NCBI GenBank assembly: GCA_015501595.1
Contig: JADNRX010000005.1
Coordinates: forward strand, 248,001-312,000
Direction: 5' to 3'
DNA from: Hymenopellis radicata
Lineage: Eukaryota; Basidiomycota; Agaricomycetes; Agaricales; Physalacriaceae
Length of the DNA stretch: 64,000 nt
Shown here: positions 24,749 through 34,783 of the stretch, in pieces
Layout: each line of letters starts with the position of its first letter
Numbering within the stretch: the first letter of the stretch is position 1
The notes under the pieces: model-generated
What the model was told of the DNA's origin: nothing
The model's database searches: none
Seen by the model: only the letters and a program-made list of their open reading frames with translations
Program-made: the position numbers and the translations under genes

Positions 24749-24909
24749 TGGAGGATGTTGGTGGGGATAGGACTTGTGTTTGGAAGCAGAGGTGGCTCGC
24801 GCTATAAATGAGGACAGCAAAAATAGACATGACGTCGAGACACCTGAGCGCGTCATCGCGCACGATCCCACGCCAAAGAATCAACGACAATTGTGGCGCA
24901 AGGGACTTT

Positions 24910-25638
24910 TTAACACCGTTTCGAATTCGCAGGTGTCGGTGGCGTAATTTTCACCGCAACTGAGCCAAATATCCTGGGACGCGAAGGAGACACGCTAATG
25001 CTCGCTGTCGCTGAGGCGCGATGGTCGTCTGAGTCGGAACCGCGGGATTCTCCAAGCGTCAGTCGAGTGCACACAATGATCCCAACAAAGATAAGCAGAA
25101 CAAAAACGCCTATTGCAATTGCAGCAATGATTACTTGAGAAAACGCGTCAGATGGTGGTCCGTGCGCAAACGTAAGACATGACTTGCCAGGCGATACACG
25201 CGACATGGACCGTCTGGAGGCAATATGTCGTGTCGGACTTGAGCAGGATGATGAAGGAGAAAGGCAGAGTGAGCTGACAGGCAGAGAAAAAGTTGAACTG
25301 TCCCGAGGAGGGCTTCTTCGGATATTACATTCTATTCGGAAGCAGGTTGTCGACGACTTTTATCTCGACTGTACAGTTTATTGGAAAGCTATTAGGTGTA
25401 GCCTGAACGTAACAAAAGAGTAGTCAAGACCAGCTTTAACACGTTTTGGGAGAACAATGAGAGTTCTGGTGGCTGTGCTAGCTGGTTTGTTGTTGTCAGC
25501 CACTCTTAGACCGACGGTCTTGCTCTTGTTCTGCAACACCCACTTACTATCCACCAGAGAAACTGGCGCTATGCTTGACTCATCGCCTGTGGCGCTACCG
25601 TTAAACTTACCGCCTCCAATGAAGCGCTCATCATCCAC
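24910..25638 (-). CDS. Possible single-pass membrane protein, start uncertain
   Basis: The last exon encodes a 25-residue hydrophobic helix (IIAAIAIGVFVLLIFVGIIV) and a Ser/Asp-rich tail to the stop at 24910. Upstream, a 56-base intron (about 25286-25341) joins VVDNLLPNRI to a Ser-rich stalk. Before it is a beta-rich segment (SKTVGLRVADNNKPASTATR). One base seems missing at the AA at 25406-25407, which would join FVTF to QATPNSFPINC. No signal peptide is visible. The first possible start (25638) lies inside the first codons of the opposite gene at 25619. The N-terminus may be elsewhere, or the gene may be truncated. Family not recognised. Confidence 0.4.
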
Positions 25639-26579
25639 CGTCTCGCTCCCAACCCCACCGCGTACTCAGCGTAAACGGAGAATTCGTTCCAAGGCTTCTG
25701 CCCACGGAACTGAATCGGATGAGCCAGACAACAGTGGCGACGAGCGTGTTCCAAAGAAGCGTCGTCGTATGGCCGACGTCCCAGAGCAGGAAGAGGATTT
25801 TGACGATGAAGACGCCTTTTGGACTGACAAAAAGACCAACAAGCCCGTTGTTCACAAGGATGGTAGCAACATTGGCGCCTTTCTGGATCGACGATCGCTG
25901 TCGCCTCCAGGTTCGCCTGTTCCGCTGCTCGAGCGTCGTCGTCGACAACGCGCTCAGTCCACGACGTCTTCCCTTGCCTCTCCTCCGCCGTCTTTTCGCC
26001 AGACGAAAGGATTGACGCGCAAGGCAGCCGCCGTCAAATTCTCCAGTCCCTCTCCCTCCGAACTGCCAAGCACACCAAAGGCCAAGCGCAAATTCGCGCC
26101 GCCTATTAGAGATTCTCCCAACAATCCCTTCCTTGACTCGCCTGACAACTCTGACGCCGAGGAAGAGGAGGAAAAGGCTGCAGCACTTTCTGTTGCCGAT
26201 AGAGAGAACCCTTTTGTAACTTTTGTTTTGTAAGCTCTGCTTGCCTCCATGGTTCGTATTAGTCACTGACGCGTCTCTCTCTTTCAGCCGTGGTGTTCGC
26301 AAGTCGTTCGACAATCCATACTACGACCCAGTGAAGAAAGGCCCAGTGTCTCCGCCTCCCAATTCGCTCCTGCCAACTGATCACATTGACTATTCACCCG
26401 ATATGAGATGTCCGCCCAGAGTTCTTTTCCCCAAGGCCAAAAAGCAAAAGAAGGCTAGTAGTGGCAAGGGCAAAAAGGCCACATCTCAGGCGCTGTTGGA
26501 CGAACCAGACAGTGACGATGAGGGCGAACAACAAGTCAAGCCTATCAAGCTATTTGCAGCAGAGCTCAAAGCGCAATAG
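25619..26579 (+). CDS. Conserved-looking nuclear protein of unknown function
   Basis: Family not recognised. The ATG at 25619 gives MKRSSSTVSLPTPPRTQRKR, a better start than the one at 25457, whose leader is only the complement of the opposite gene. The protein is polar and rich in Ser/Pro, with basic clusters typical of nuclear localisation signals (PKKRRRM), acidic patches and several proline-directed phosphorylation-type sites (SPP, TPP). The repeated NPF-type motifs ENPF, NNPF and DNPYYDP surround the intron at 26232-26287. That intron joins ENPFVTFVF to RGVRKSFDNPYY. It may be a substrate of cyclin-dependent kinases, but this is inference from composition. Confidence 0.7.
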
Positions 26580-26851
26580 ACGTCTCGTCGTTGCATGCCC
26601 CCGTTTCCTCATCACATTCTACTATCACTTTTCCACTACTTGTCAAGTCAGCTCTATCATCTTGTGAGTTTCTGCGGTTATCTGCGCCTCGTGTCGTTGA
26701 CAGTCTCTTCAGGTTATTCCATGCTCCCATCCCATTCCTGTATATTTGATTTGCGATACCTTGTTTCTTGTTCCCGACCACCATATCTCAATCTAGTTAT
26801 CAACTCATTGTACATGTCATGACGCCTCAGAAATATAGACATTTTATGCCA

Positions 26852-27489
26852 CTAATCGTCCTCCACTATGGTAATCTTTGCGCCCTCGACTACAGCTATC
26901 TCTTCCCGAACCTCAACTACAACAGACGGAGGAGGCTGTATGGGCGTCTCGTCTTCAGTATCACTGTCCTCTCCTGGCCGCCGAAACTGAATAGCTTCGC
27001 CATTGACAAGACGACGCTTCTTTAGCGGAGTCTCGTCGTCGTTCTGTACTTTGGATGAGCCTTTCGTACGTTCCTTCCGCTTCTGCCTCTTGTTCCGATT
27101 CTTGGTGGTCTTTGAGTCAGCAATGGCTGCTGCCTCCTGCCTTCTCTGCTCGAATTCCCTCTCATCAATTTCCTGCGTAGATAATCAGTCAACTGCTGTT
27201 ATGCATGGCGACGCTTTCACACCTTTTGGGATTGTTCTGCGAGAATAGCAAGGCGCTCGTATTCGCGGCGCCTGCCTGCCTTGTAGACATGAAATTCACC
27301 GCTGCCTGCGCCAGCGCTCGAGCCTTGGACGTTCTTCATCATCTCGCGAGCTGGGCGGATGAATTTCTCCTGGGGCGGCGGCGGAACGTAAATTGGCTTG
27401 GATGGATCCTTCAAGAGGCGGTCAAGCTGCTGGCGCTGCTTGTCGACGGCGGAGAGAGCATAGCGTTTCGAGTTCGCTGCCGCGCTCAT
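26852..27489 (-). CDS. PRKRIP1-like spliceosome-associated protein (DUF1168)
   Basis: Homolog of human PRKRIP1, a DUF1168 protein seen in catalytic spliceosomes bridging U2 snRNA and step-II factors. The hallmark block is MMKNVQGSSAGAGSGEFHVY followed by RRREYERL. The start MSAAANSKRYALSAVDKQR lies at 27489. One 50-base intron at about 27173-27222 joins the conserved half to a highly charged C-terminus with nuclear localisation-type clusters (RNKRQKRKER, KKRR). Divergent from the next membrane-protein gene with about 160 bases between starts. Confidence 0.9.
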
Positions 27490-27652
27490 TGTAAGTATGA
27501 CTGGTCTGCAAAGGAGCGACCCACAAAATATTTGCCGACTTGGTGATGGTAAGAGCAAAGGTAGGTCACAGTCATGTGATGTGGACGGATACTTTAGCTC
27601 GGGCCGATGTCCGGTGCGCATCGCTTGCCGTCATGGAGGACTCGTCGCCAGG

Positions 27653-28225
27653 ATGGCCGTCGCTGTACAGCCCGGCGTCGAACTCATCGACATCGAGCAT
27701 CATCCGGCAGAGCAGTCCCGCGGCGTCTACCTTCACCGCTACGGCGACATTTTCAGCTTCACACTTTACTGGACGCTGGTCCTGTACACGCCCATCTACT
27801 TTATGTGTGCCGGCCTGGCCTTTTACAATGTGACGTTTCCCGGTCGCAAGAGAAACCACGACGGCGGCGAATGGTGGGAGATGCAGCTGTTGAGTCGGCC
27901 GAGGAAAACAAACGAGAGACGGTCGCGCCTCACGTTCGCCCTCATCATGCTGCTGGTGTTCTTGGCGATGTGCGTTCTTGGGGCCTTGGTTGGCTCTACG
28001 ATTACCTCCGTCATGATGTTGGCCCTCTGGCGCTCCGGACATTATTCCATGTCAACGTGTGTTCCGTTTCTGACAATACGCATCTCCTGCTGATCATTGC
28101 TCAGCTGGATACCGTTTCTTGCCGCTCTCATGCAAGTACTTGTGGGCCTCATGAGGTTTGTCTTCCGTTTGTCTATCTTATGTCATTGACTTAGGATCAT
28201 ACAGCGCATGGCCGTCCGTCATTAA
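27653..28225 (+). CDS. Small membrane protein, two or more helices, unknown function
   Basis: Function not recognised, though the pattern GDIFSFTLYWTLVLYTPIYF is shared by uncharacterised fungal membrane proteins. Hydrophobic segments: FTLYWTLVLYTPIYFMCAGL, LIMLLVFLAMCVLGALVGS and a third near the end (WIPFLAALMQVLVGLM). A basic loop with WWEMQLLSRPRKTNERRSR lies between the first two. Two introns (about 28058-28104 and 28152-28195) lead to the stop at 28225. The start at 27653 (MAVAVQPGVELIDIEHH) keeps the frame open. An ATG at 27633 (MEDSSPGWPSLY) is in another frame and would fit only if a base were missing. Confidence 0.72.
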
Positions 28226-28582
28226 TATAATATGATCATCCATGCAATGTCGACTAATGTTAATCGGACCTTATCAATTATGAGCGACCGTTCTATCTTG
28301 CTTTGTCTCCTTGGATGGGCCTGTTGATTACCACAAAGACTTTCCGTATGGGTTTCAAAAGGCTCTTTGTTCGCTTTGTGCTCCGCGTCTGTGTATAAAA
28401 GCTCACCGGCTAGCTATCGAAATCCTCACATCGGTTCATATTTATCGTTTAGCTCTCTCATCAGTGAGCATCTCTTCTTCAGTGCTACGCCATCTAACAG
28501 GTTTCCTAGATATCTACTGACCCTCACGCTTTCATATTCTCGAAACCCATTCATTTCCACTTCCATTCTTTCTGGTTAATCA
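28226..28582. other. Promoter region of the gene at 28583
   Basis: No gene seen. It carries a TATA box at 28394-28400 followed by CT-rich sequence, as in many fungal promoters. Confidence 0.5.
28394..28400 (+). promoter_or_regulatory. TATA box upstream of the gene at 28583
   Basis: TATAAAA, about 185 bases before the ATG at 28583 and followed by a pyrimidine-rich leader. Match and position only. Confidence 0.5.
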
Positions 28583-29152
28583 ATGGAAACCCACCTTGAC
28601 GAATCTACTCCGCTGGCGGCGGGTTCCACGACGCACAGCAACCTCACCCGCCAACGTGTCTTCCCAAGACTTGCGTTGAAGCTTCAACTTCCCTTCGCCC
28701 CTCAGGCCCGTCCGCGCTCCAAAAGCATCCGTCAGCCCAAGTCGCCCAAGAAATCCAAATCGGTCTTCTTTGCCCCCATTCGCCGCATTGCTCCCGCGCC
28801 AGTCGTGTTGGCCCCTTCGCCCAAGCGCAAAGGCAAGCTCAACACCATTCATCCAAGGACGCCAGTTTGCTTCGACTTTCCACCGGAGGACAGCGATGTC
28901 ACTTCGGAGGATTCGGACAATCTCAGCGTCGCGTCTGCGCCCATTCCATCTTGCGAGAATCCTTTCGCTACTCCTCCCAGGAGCGCTGCACGTCTTGCCT
29001 TGGCGTCTCTCAACGGCGGCGTTGACGACGATGGCGATTTCATCATGGATGTTGACAGTAGCCCCACTGGATCCATGAAGCGCAGGCGCAGTCAGAAGAA
29101 GGTTCTTCAGTTGCTGGGCGACGAGGCGGTAGGCGATGTGGCGAAGATGTAA
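28583..29152 (+). CDS. Unknown basic/acidic protein, single exon
   Basis: Family not recognised. The 189-residue protein is Ser/Pro- and Lys/Arg-rich in its first half (RPRSKSIRQPKSPKKSK) and acidic in the middle (PPEDSDVTSEDSDNLS). It has a CENPFATPP motif and ends with a basic cluster (SMKRRRSQKKVLQLLG). It has no introns, unlike almost all neighbours. The composition suggests a disordered nuclear protein. It shares the NPF and TPP character with the protein at 25619, but I see no real alignment between the two. Confidence 0.65.
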   Translation: METHLDESTPLAAGSTTHSNLTRQRVFPRLALKLQLPFAPQARPRSKSIRQPKSPKKSKSVFFAPIRRIAPAPVVLAPSPKRKGKLNTIHPRTPVCFDFPPEDSDVTSEDSDNLSVASAPIPSCENPFATPPRSAARLALASLNGGVDDDGDFIMDVDSSPTGSMKRRRSQKKVLQLLGDEAVGDVAKM

Positions 29153-29413
29153 AGGGGACGAATCATGTCACGCATCATGTACTTATGAAGGACTCCTCGA
29201 CGTTATGGAATGTGTTGTATACCTCCGTAGTTTTGTATTTACGCGCACGCAGACATCTGTTACTGTAGCCTTGGATGTATATACACTTTCTCAGAAATTG
29301 CGCCAAAAATACACCAATAATAGCATATTATGTGCTGCAGACCAATATACAAACAAAATAAAATAGATAACAGAGCGAGATAGAGAGTCAACAAGAAGAA
29401 TGAAGAAGAGGGT

Positions 29414-31161
29414 TTATTTCTTCTCCTTCTTTTCTTTCTTTTCCTTCTTCTCCTTTTTCTCTTTCTTCGCCTTCTTAGGCTCCTCGCCCTAAATAAACAT
29501 GAACTAAATGTATAACGAGGATAGAAGAGAACACCAACCTCTTCAGCAGCCGCTGCTTTCGCCTTGGCCTTCTCCGCTTTCTTCAAAGCCTTCTTCTCCT
29601 CCTTTGATAGTTTGACCTTTTTCAGTGAAGGTTCGTCCTCCTCATCAACATCCATGGCATCGGACTTGCGCTTCTTGTCCTTTTTCTTCTTCGGCGAGAC
29701 TTCCAATGTTGTGAGCTCCTTCATAGCAACGTCACCATCATCATCCTCGTCCTCCTCCTCCGCAGCAAGAGCATCCAAGACCTTGCGAATTGCGTCCGCA
29801 TTCTTAGACGGCGGTGCGCCAGTTTCGAAAAAGGCGAGACGTTCCTCGACTTGTCCTCGTAGGGCTTCGCCAAATTTAGGTGTGGGGTTGTCGGAGTAGC
29901 AGTCGATTCGGGAGGCGATGGAGCATTTGTTGGCGAGGAAACGGGATATGCGACCTTTATGCTTGGGACCTGCACGCCCAATGAAGGAAGAGTGATATAT
30001 CAAGCCGTACTAGAAGACTACGATCAGTATTGCGCGACAAGTGAGAAAATAAATTCACTTTTGGTGTGTTGCCTTTAGTCTTGAGCGCACGGAAAAGGGC
30101 CTTCTCAGCACCAAGGATCTGTACGGTCGAGGCAGGATACTTGCTCAAGTTCGTCAAGCTTCCGGCATGACTGATGAGACGAGCGCCTATACGGTCTCCC
30201 AATAATGCTGTCAGACTGGGCGCAACCATGTTCATCTTCTCCGAGAGATATGTTATCAGCGACTTGCGGTAATCGCTTAACGAGACGACGCGAATGGCAA
30301 AGGTCGATATGTTGAGCATATCAATCTCGGATAATGACGCGCCCATGGAACCACGAGCAGCGTCCAGGATGTTCTGTGCGACAATGGCGTCGTCACCAAC
30401 GACGGCCTCTATTTCTGGTAGTCGGTCTTCGTTAAGAGTCTCCTTGTCTCCGATGAGTTGTGCGAGTTTCGCGTACTGGTGGTTGTCGGGAACGAGCTTG
30501 ACGAGCTCTGGGAAGTGATAGCCATACCACTCGCGGATGCGCATGGAGAATAAGTTGACATCCTTGTCGAGTTGGTCAAGGAGGGCAATGGCCTGAATGA
30601 TCATGTTGTCATGACGGTTGACGTTGAACTTTAGCTTTGCACGAGAGTAAGAGTGACCCAGGCCAAGCTGTGATTTGGCAAAATCGACGTCGTTGAGACC
30701 TTTAATGAGATTCGGTGCATGCAGACGGATGCCGCGAAGGATCTCAAGGGCATTGGCAGACGCGTCGCAGGGAATTTTGAGTTCGTCTGATATGGAGTGT
30801 GCAAGAGTGGAGTCGGAGACGGCAAGGGTGATAGAGGATTTTTTGGAAGATTTGGAAGACAGGCATAGTTCTAGCAAGTCCTTCAGAGACTCGTTCACGA
30901 TACCTATGACAAGATTTAGCACAGGATAAATTAAAAGCAGAAACAGAAGATACCTTCAGACACATCATTGACGTTTTCAAGAGCGTGTCCGGCACTTTTG
31001 AAGGGTGAAAATGACACCAACGAGACCATTTTCTGGAATTTGGCGTAGTCGCTGATGGACGCCTGTGCTGCCGGTGTCTGGGCAGCGATTTGCTCTGCGA
31101 GCTCGACTTTGAATATGCCATAGCCGGAGGCTGTTTCCAAGAGAGCGTGGGTGATTCCCAT
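29414..31161 (-). CDS. NOP56: NOP56, box C/D snoRNP core scaffold
   Basis: One of the two paralogous scaffolds of the box C/D snoRNP, which methylates rRNA 2'-O positions in the nucleolus; its partner is NOP58 at 34784. The N-terminal domain reads [19 protein letters not shown] and [21 protein letters not shown]. The NOP domain shows [71 protein letters not shown] and [20 protein letters not shown]. The tail has acidic stretches and ends in KKE repeats, as in yeast Nop56. The SLTNLSK and KLVPDN variants mark it as NOP56. Short introns; no snoRNA fits into them. Divergent from SNW1, with 139 bases between the start codons. Confidence 0.95.
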
Positions 31162-31300
31162 CGTCGGTGTTGTTGGCTCAACGAGCGTAAAGATTTTTAA
31201 AAGTCCGATCGCAAAAAGCAGACCCTAACCTCGGACCGTGCTGCCGATTGATGCGGTAAACAACAAGGCACAGCCTCACTCTACCTTGTCTTCATCATCC

Positions 31301-33273
31301 ATGGCTGCACTCGCTGCGTAAGTCTTTGCTCTGTCATTACGGCATCAATCTCACTGTATTACAGACTACTCCCGACCCCACTACATTCCTCCGCTCTCTC
31401 CGACGACGAGCAAGATGTTCCAACCATTGCTCAGCCTCAACAACAGGTCATAAGCACCCGTATCTCAATACCTCCCTATGGCCAGCGTTCTACCTGGAAA
31501 CCATCTCGCCCAGAGGACCATGGTATGTCCTGCGTGATAGTATATATCATTGCATATTCAATCTCTTTCACAGGCGACGGTGGTTCATACCCAGAATGTC
31601 ATGTTGCTCAGTACCCGCTGGAAATGGGTCGGAAGAAGGTCCGTCTCGGATCGCCTTACAGGAGTGTCTTGCTAATGAGAAATTCAGGCTTCATCAGGGA
31701 ATACTCTTGCATTGCAGGTGGACAGCGAAGGCAATGTCCGCTACGACGCCATTGCGCGACAAGGTCAACGGCCAGACAAATTCATTCAATCGCAATTCAA
31801 AGACCTCGTTCCCCTACATCATCGCAAAGACCTCGACGAGTCGGACAGGGCCATGGACGACCATCTGAGGAAGAGTTCAGAGCACGACGGACAAGACGCG
31901 TGCTGCTCTCGAAAAGCTAGTAACCGGCAAAATTAAAGCTTCACAGCCCAAACACGTACCCGACAGTCAAGGCAAATCCTCCTTCATACGATACACTCCT
32001 GGTCAGCAGAATGGCCAAGGTCTCCAGCAGAGGATTATCAAAATGTCCGAGGTCGTCGAAGATCCATTAGAGCCTCCAAGATTCAAACACAAGAAGATTC
32101 CTCGTGGCCCGCCGAGTCCCCCTCCTCCTGTTCTACGCAGTCCTCCGAGAAAAGCCACTGCAGCAGAACAGAAGGAATGGATGATCCCTCCTTGCATATC
32201 GAATTGGAAGAACAACAAGGGTTTCACCATTCCTCTCGACAAACGATTAGCTGCCGACGGCCGTGGTTTACAGGACGTGCGTTGTCTTTCTATTGGTATC
32301 GATGCGCGGTTCTGACGTATCGTCTAGGTCCATATCAACGACAATTTTGCTAAATTCTCCGAGGCTCTCTTTGTGGCTGACCGCACGCTCGAGAGGAAGT
32401 ACGGCAGCGTTCACTCATGCAACAGAAACTCCAGCAGAAGGAGAAGGCTTCCAAGGAGGAGAACCTACGTCTTATGGCCCAGCGCGCTCGTGAGGAACGT
32501 GGAGGACTTGCACCGAAACCTACAGCACAGAGTCAAGCGGCGATGAAATCCTCGCTCGCTGCCTACGGCAGTGACAGCGATAGTGATTCGGACGCATCAG
32601 ACGATAGCGCGGAGGATGAGGAGGCGAAGAAGATTCGTGACCAGATGAGGCAGGAGAAGAGGCGCGAGCGCGAGCGAGAGATGAGGATGAATAACATGGG
32701 TCAGGAACAGCGGGCGAAGATGTTGGCTCGTCAACAGAACCGAGACATCTCAGAAAAGGTTGCCCTAGGTCTGGCAAAACCTACACTGTCGAAGGAGTCA
32801 ATGTTGGATTCGCGGTTGTTCAATCAAGAGTCACTATCGGGTAACTTTGCGGATGAGGATTCGTATAATTTATACGACCGGCCTCTGTTCCATGGCTCGA
32901 CTGCCGCCGCTGCCATATATAAGGCACGGGGCAACATTGCGGAGGGCAATGACGAGTCGTTTGGTGGTGGCACCGATGAGGGCATCGGGAAGGCGTTGGA
33001 CAATGACCGCTTCGGACTTGGACAAGTCAAGGTCGGATTCGAAGGCGCGAGCGATCAGGAAGTACGGGAGGGCCCCGTGCAGTTTGAGAAGGATACCGGA
33101 GATGTGTTTGGCCTCAATCAGTTCTTGGACGAGGCGAAGACAGGAAAGAAGAGAGGGCTGGATACCGAAGCGTGAGTAACACTTGCTATTATCGTATTCC
33201 GCGCTGAGAGATATTTTGTAGTGGTGGCTCGCGGAAACGACAACAACTCGAGAGAGCTTCGGAAAGGGAGTAG
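31301..33273 (+). CDS. PRP45: SNW1/SKIP/Prp45, spliceosome and transcription cofactor
   Basis: SNW-domain protein of the spliceosomal NineTeen-related complex. Hallmarks: RISIPPYGQR, PLEMGRKK, the SNW region VPDSQGKSSFIRYTPG, EDPLEPPRFKHKKIPRGPPS, IPPCISNWKNNKGFTIPLDK, then RGLQDVHINDNFAKFSEALF and a long charged coil. It ends GGSRKRQQLERASERE. About five introns. Three single-base losses break conserved sequence: near 31857 and 31875 (together restoring RPSEEEVQSTTDKTRAALEK) and at 32395-32396 (restoring EREVRQRSLMQQKL). Without them no intact frame exists in this essential family, so they are probably assembly errors. Confidence 0.93.
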
Positions 33274-33344
33274 TCCCGCTTTGCTTTTCCTCCTGCTTTT
33301 GTACATGTAATTTTACTCTAATGATACATGTAACAACCAACGAA

Positions 33345-34474
33345 CTATAAGTTGGGCGGATGCATCTCCAACTCTTCGAATGCACCTTGCATAAATCTGA
33401 AAAAGCCAACGTTGCCTGCGTCTACGACAGCAATGACTGCAGTCTTCTTCCCCGCTCTTAGCGCAACAAATGGGTTGCGTCTGGGAACATCTGGTTTGGC
33501 CCACCAAGTTGTTGGACTGAACCAACTGAATTTTGGAGGTGGCCGTGCTGTAAGCGGTCGTTTTGGTGGGGGGATCTCGCTGGGAGGAGCGACATCGAAC
33601 AGAGTGTCAAGCTCTGCGAGTGAAGGCATGAGCGTAGTGCGTGCATTGATGACTACGATTTGCCATGGAGCAGCAGAGGGCGCGGACTTTTTGAATGGTG
33701 TGTTTGATGGAGGTTTGTAGAGATTGAAGAGGGGAGTATACGGCGATGAAGGGGTAGGGGGAGGGAGAGATGGAATGGACGTGGGCTTGAGCCGTATTGA
33801 CCGGAAAAGCGACGCGTACGAGGTAGGAATGGCGCGAAAAGTGACTTGAATAGCCAAGTAATGCGGTCAAGGAGGGACGGGCCGGGTGGGGGAGCCAGCA
33901 ACGGATACGGGGCGGCGGTTGGATAGTCTGGGAAAGGCGGCCGATAACGGGTGACGACATAACCCAGCCTTTTGAGATAGGCGTAGACTTGGTACGCCTC
34001 GAGTGGGATATCACCACCGATCATGTCTGCATACGCCTGCTGGACAGACATCGGGCCGCCCTGCTTGGTGCAGACCATCGCGCCGCGCTCAACGAGATAC
34101 AGCGCCTCTTCCGGCAAGAGCCAGCTCTTCCAGCCTAGCCCAGCAAAATGCACGCCACGGGCCACAGACACTTTTGCGCGTCGGTCGGCGGGATCCCATT
34201 CTGCGTAGCTCACTGTCTTGCTTGACACGGTCCGCGGCGCACGGAGCGCCTCGAACATGGCATTGCGGGCGCGCTGGAGGATATGGGCCTGCAAGGACGT
34301 CTCCGTTCCCTGTTCTCCGGTGGGCTCGTGCGATTTTTCACCGCGTTTTGGAATGACGGGCCGGAACTTTGAGAGTTTGGTCCAGTCTGGACGATCCTCT
34401 TCGCCGTCGGACTCGTTGGCGTCGTCTTCCAGAGGCTTTGGCGCGGCGGTAGGCTGTAGCAGCTCGTCGTCCAT
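33345..34474 (-). CDS. SEN54: tRNA-splicing endonuclease subunit Sen54
   Basis: Structural subunit of the tRNA-intron endonuclease. The N-terminal domain shows RARNAMFEALRAPR, ARGVHFAGLGWKSW and the family's LLPEEALYLVERGAM. The C-terminal domain has IVVINARTTLMPSLAELDTL. The region IPLEAYQVYAYLKRLGYVV is shared with other endonuclease subunits. The protein has no introns. One base seems missing at 33846-33847 (minus strand AA) and its addition joins ITWLFK to VTFRAIPTSYASLF in the expected frame. It is convergent with SNW1 (71 bases apart) and divergent from NOP58. Confidence 0.88.
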
Positions 34475-34783
34475 GATGGTATCAGGTCAAGTCAATACGA
34501 GTCAGAAAAAGTGTTGATCGATAAAAGTATTTTGTTGACTGTTGGCTCTTAAACGACCTGCAAACGGTGCTCTTGCTTGGTTGAGTGTCAAAAGACTACA
34601 AGAACTGTAAGAAATCGAAACATGAACGGTGGTGGTTAGTCGCCCGTGCCGCAATGCCGATTTCAACTGTTTCCCACGGTGTCTGTGGGAATAACAAAAT
34701 AAAAACTTTGCTCTGCTCACTGCAGCACGCGTCGGCGCCGTCTCCCTCCCCATCCCTCCCCTTCCTTCCTGATTTCTGCCGTC
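34475..34783. other. Divergent promoter region SEN54/NOP58
   Basis: 309 bases between two start codons. CT-rich sequence precedes NOP58 (tccctccccatccctcccct). No TATA box or gene seen. Confidence 0.55.

Noticed and set aside
25457..25618. Signal-peptide-like N-terminal extension of the plus-strand gene at 25619
   Set aside because: The extension mirrors the opposite coding frame and does not fit the polar, nuclear-type protein that follows; the Met at 25619 gives a better start.
29564..29899. Serine/phenylalanine-rich frame opposite NOP56
   Set aside because: It is the complement of the Lys/Glu-rich tail of NOP56.
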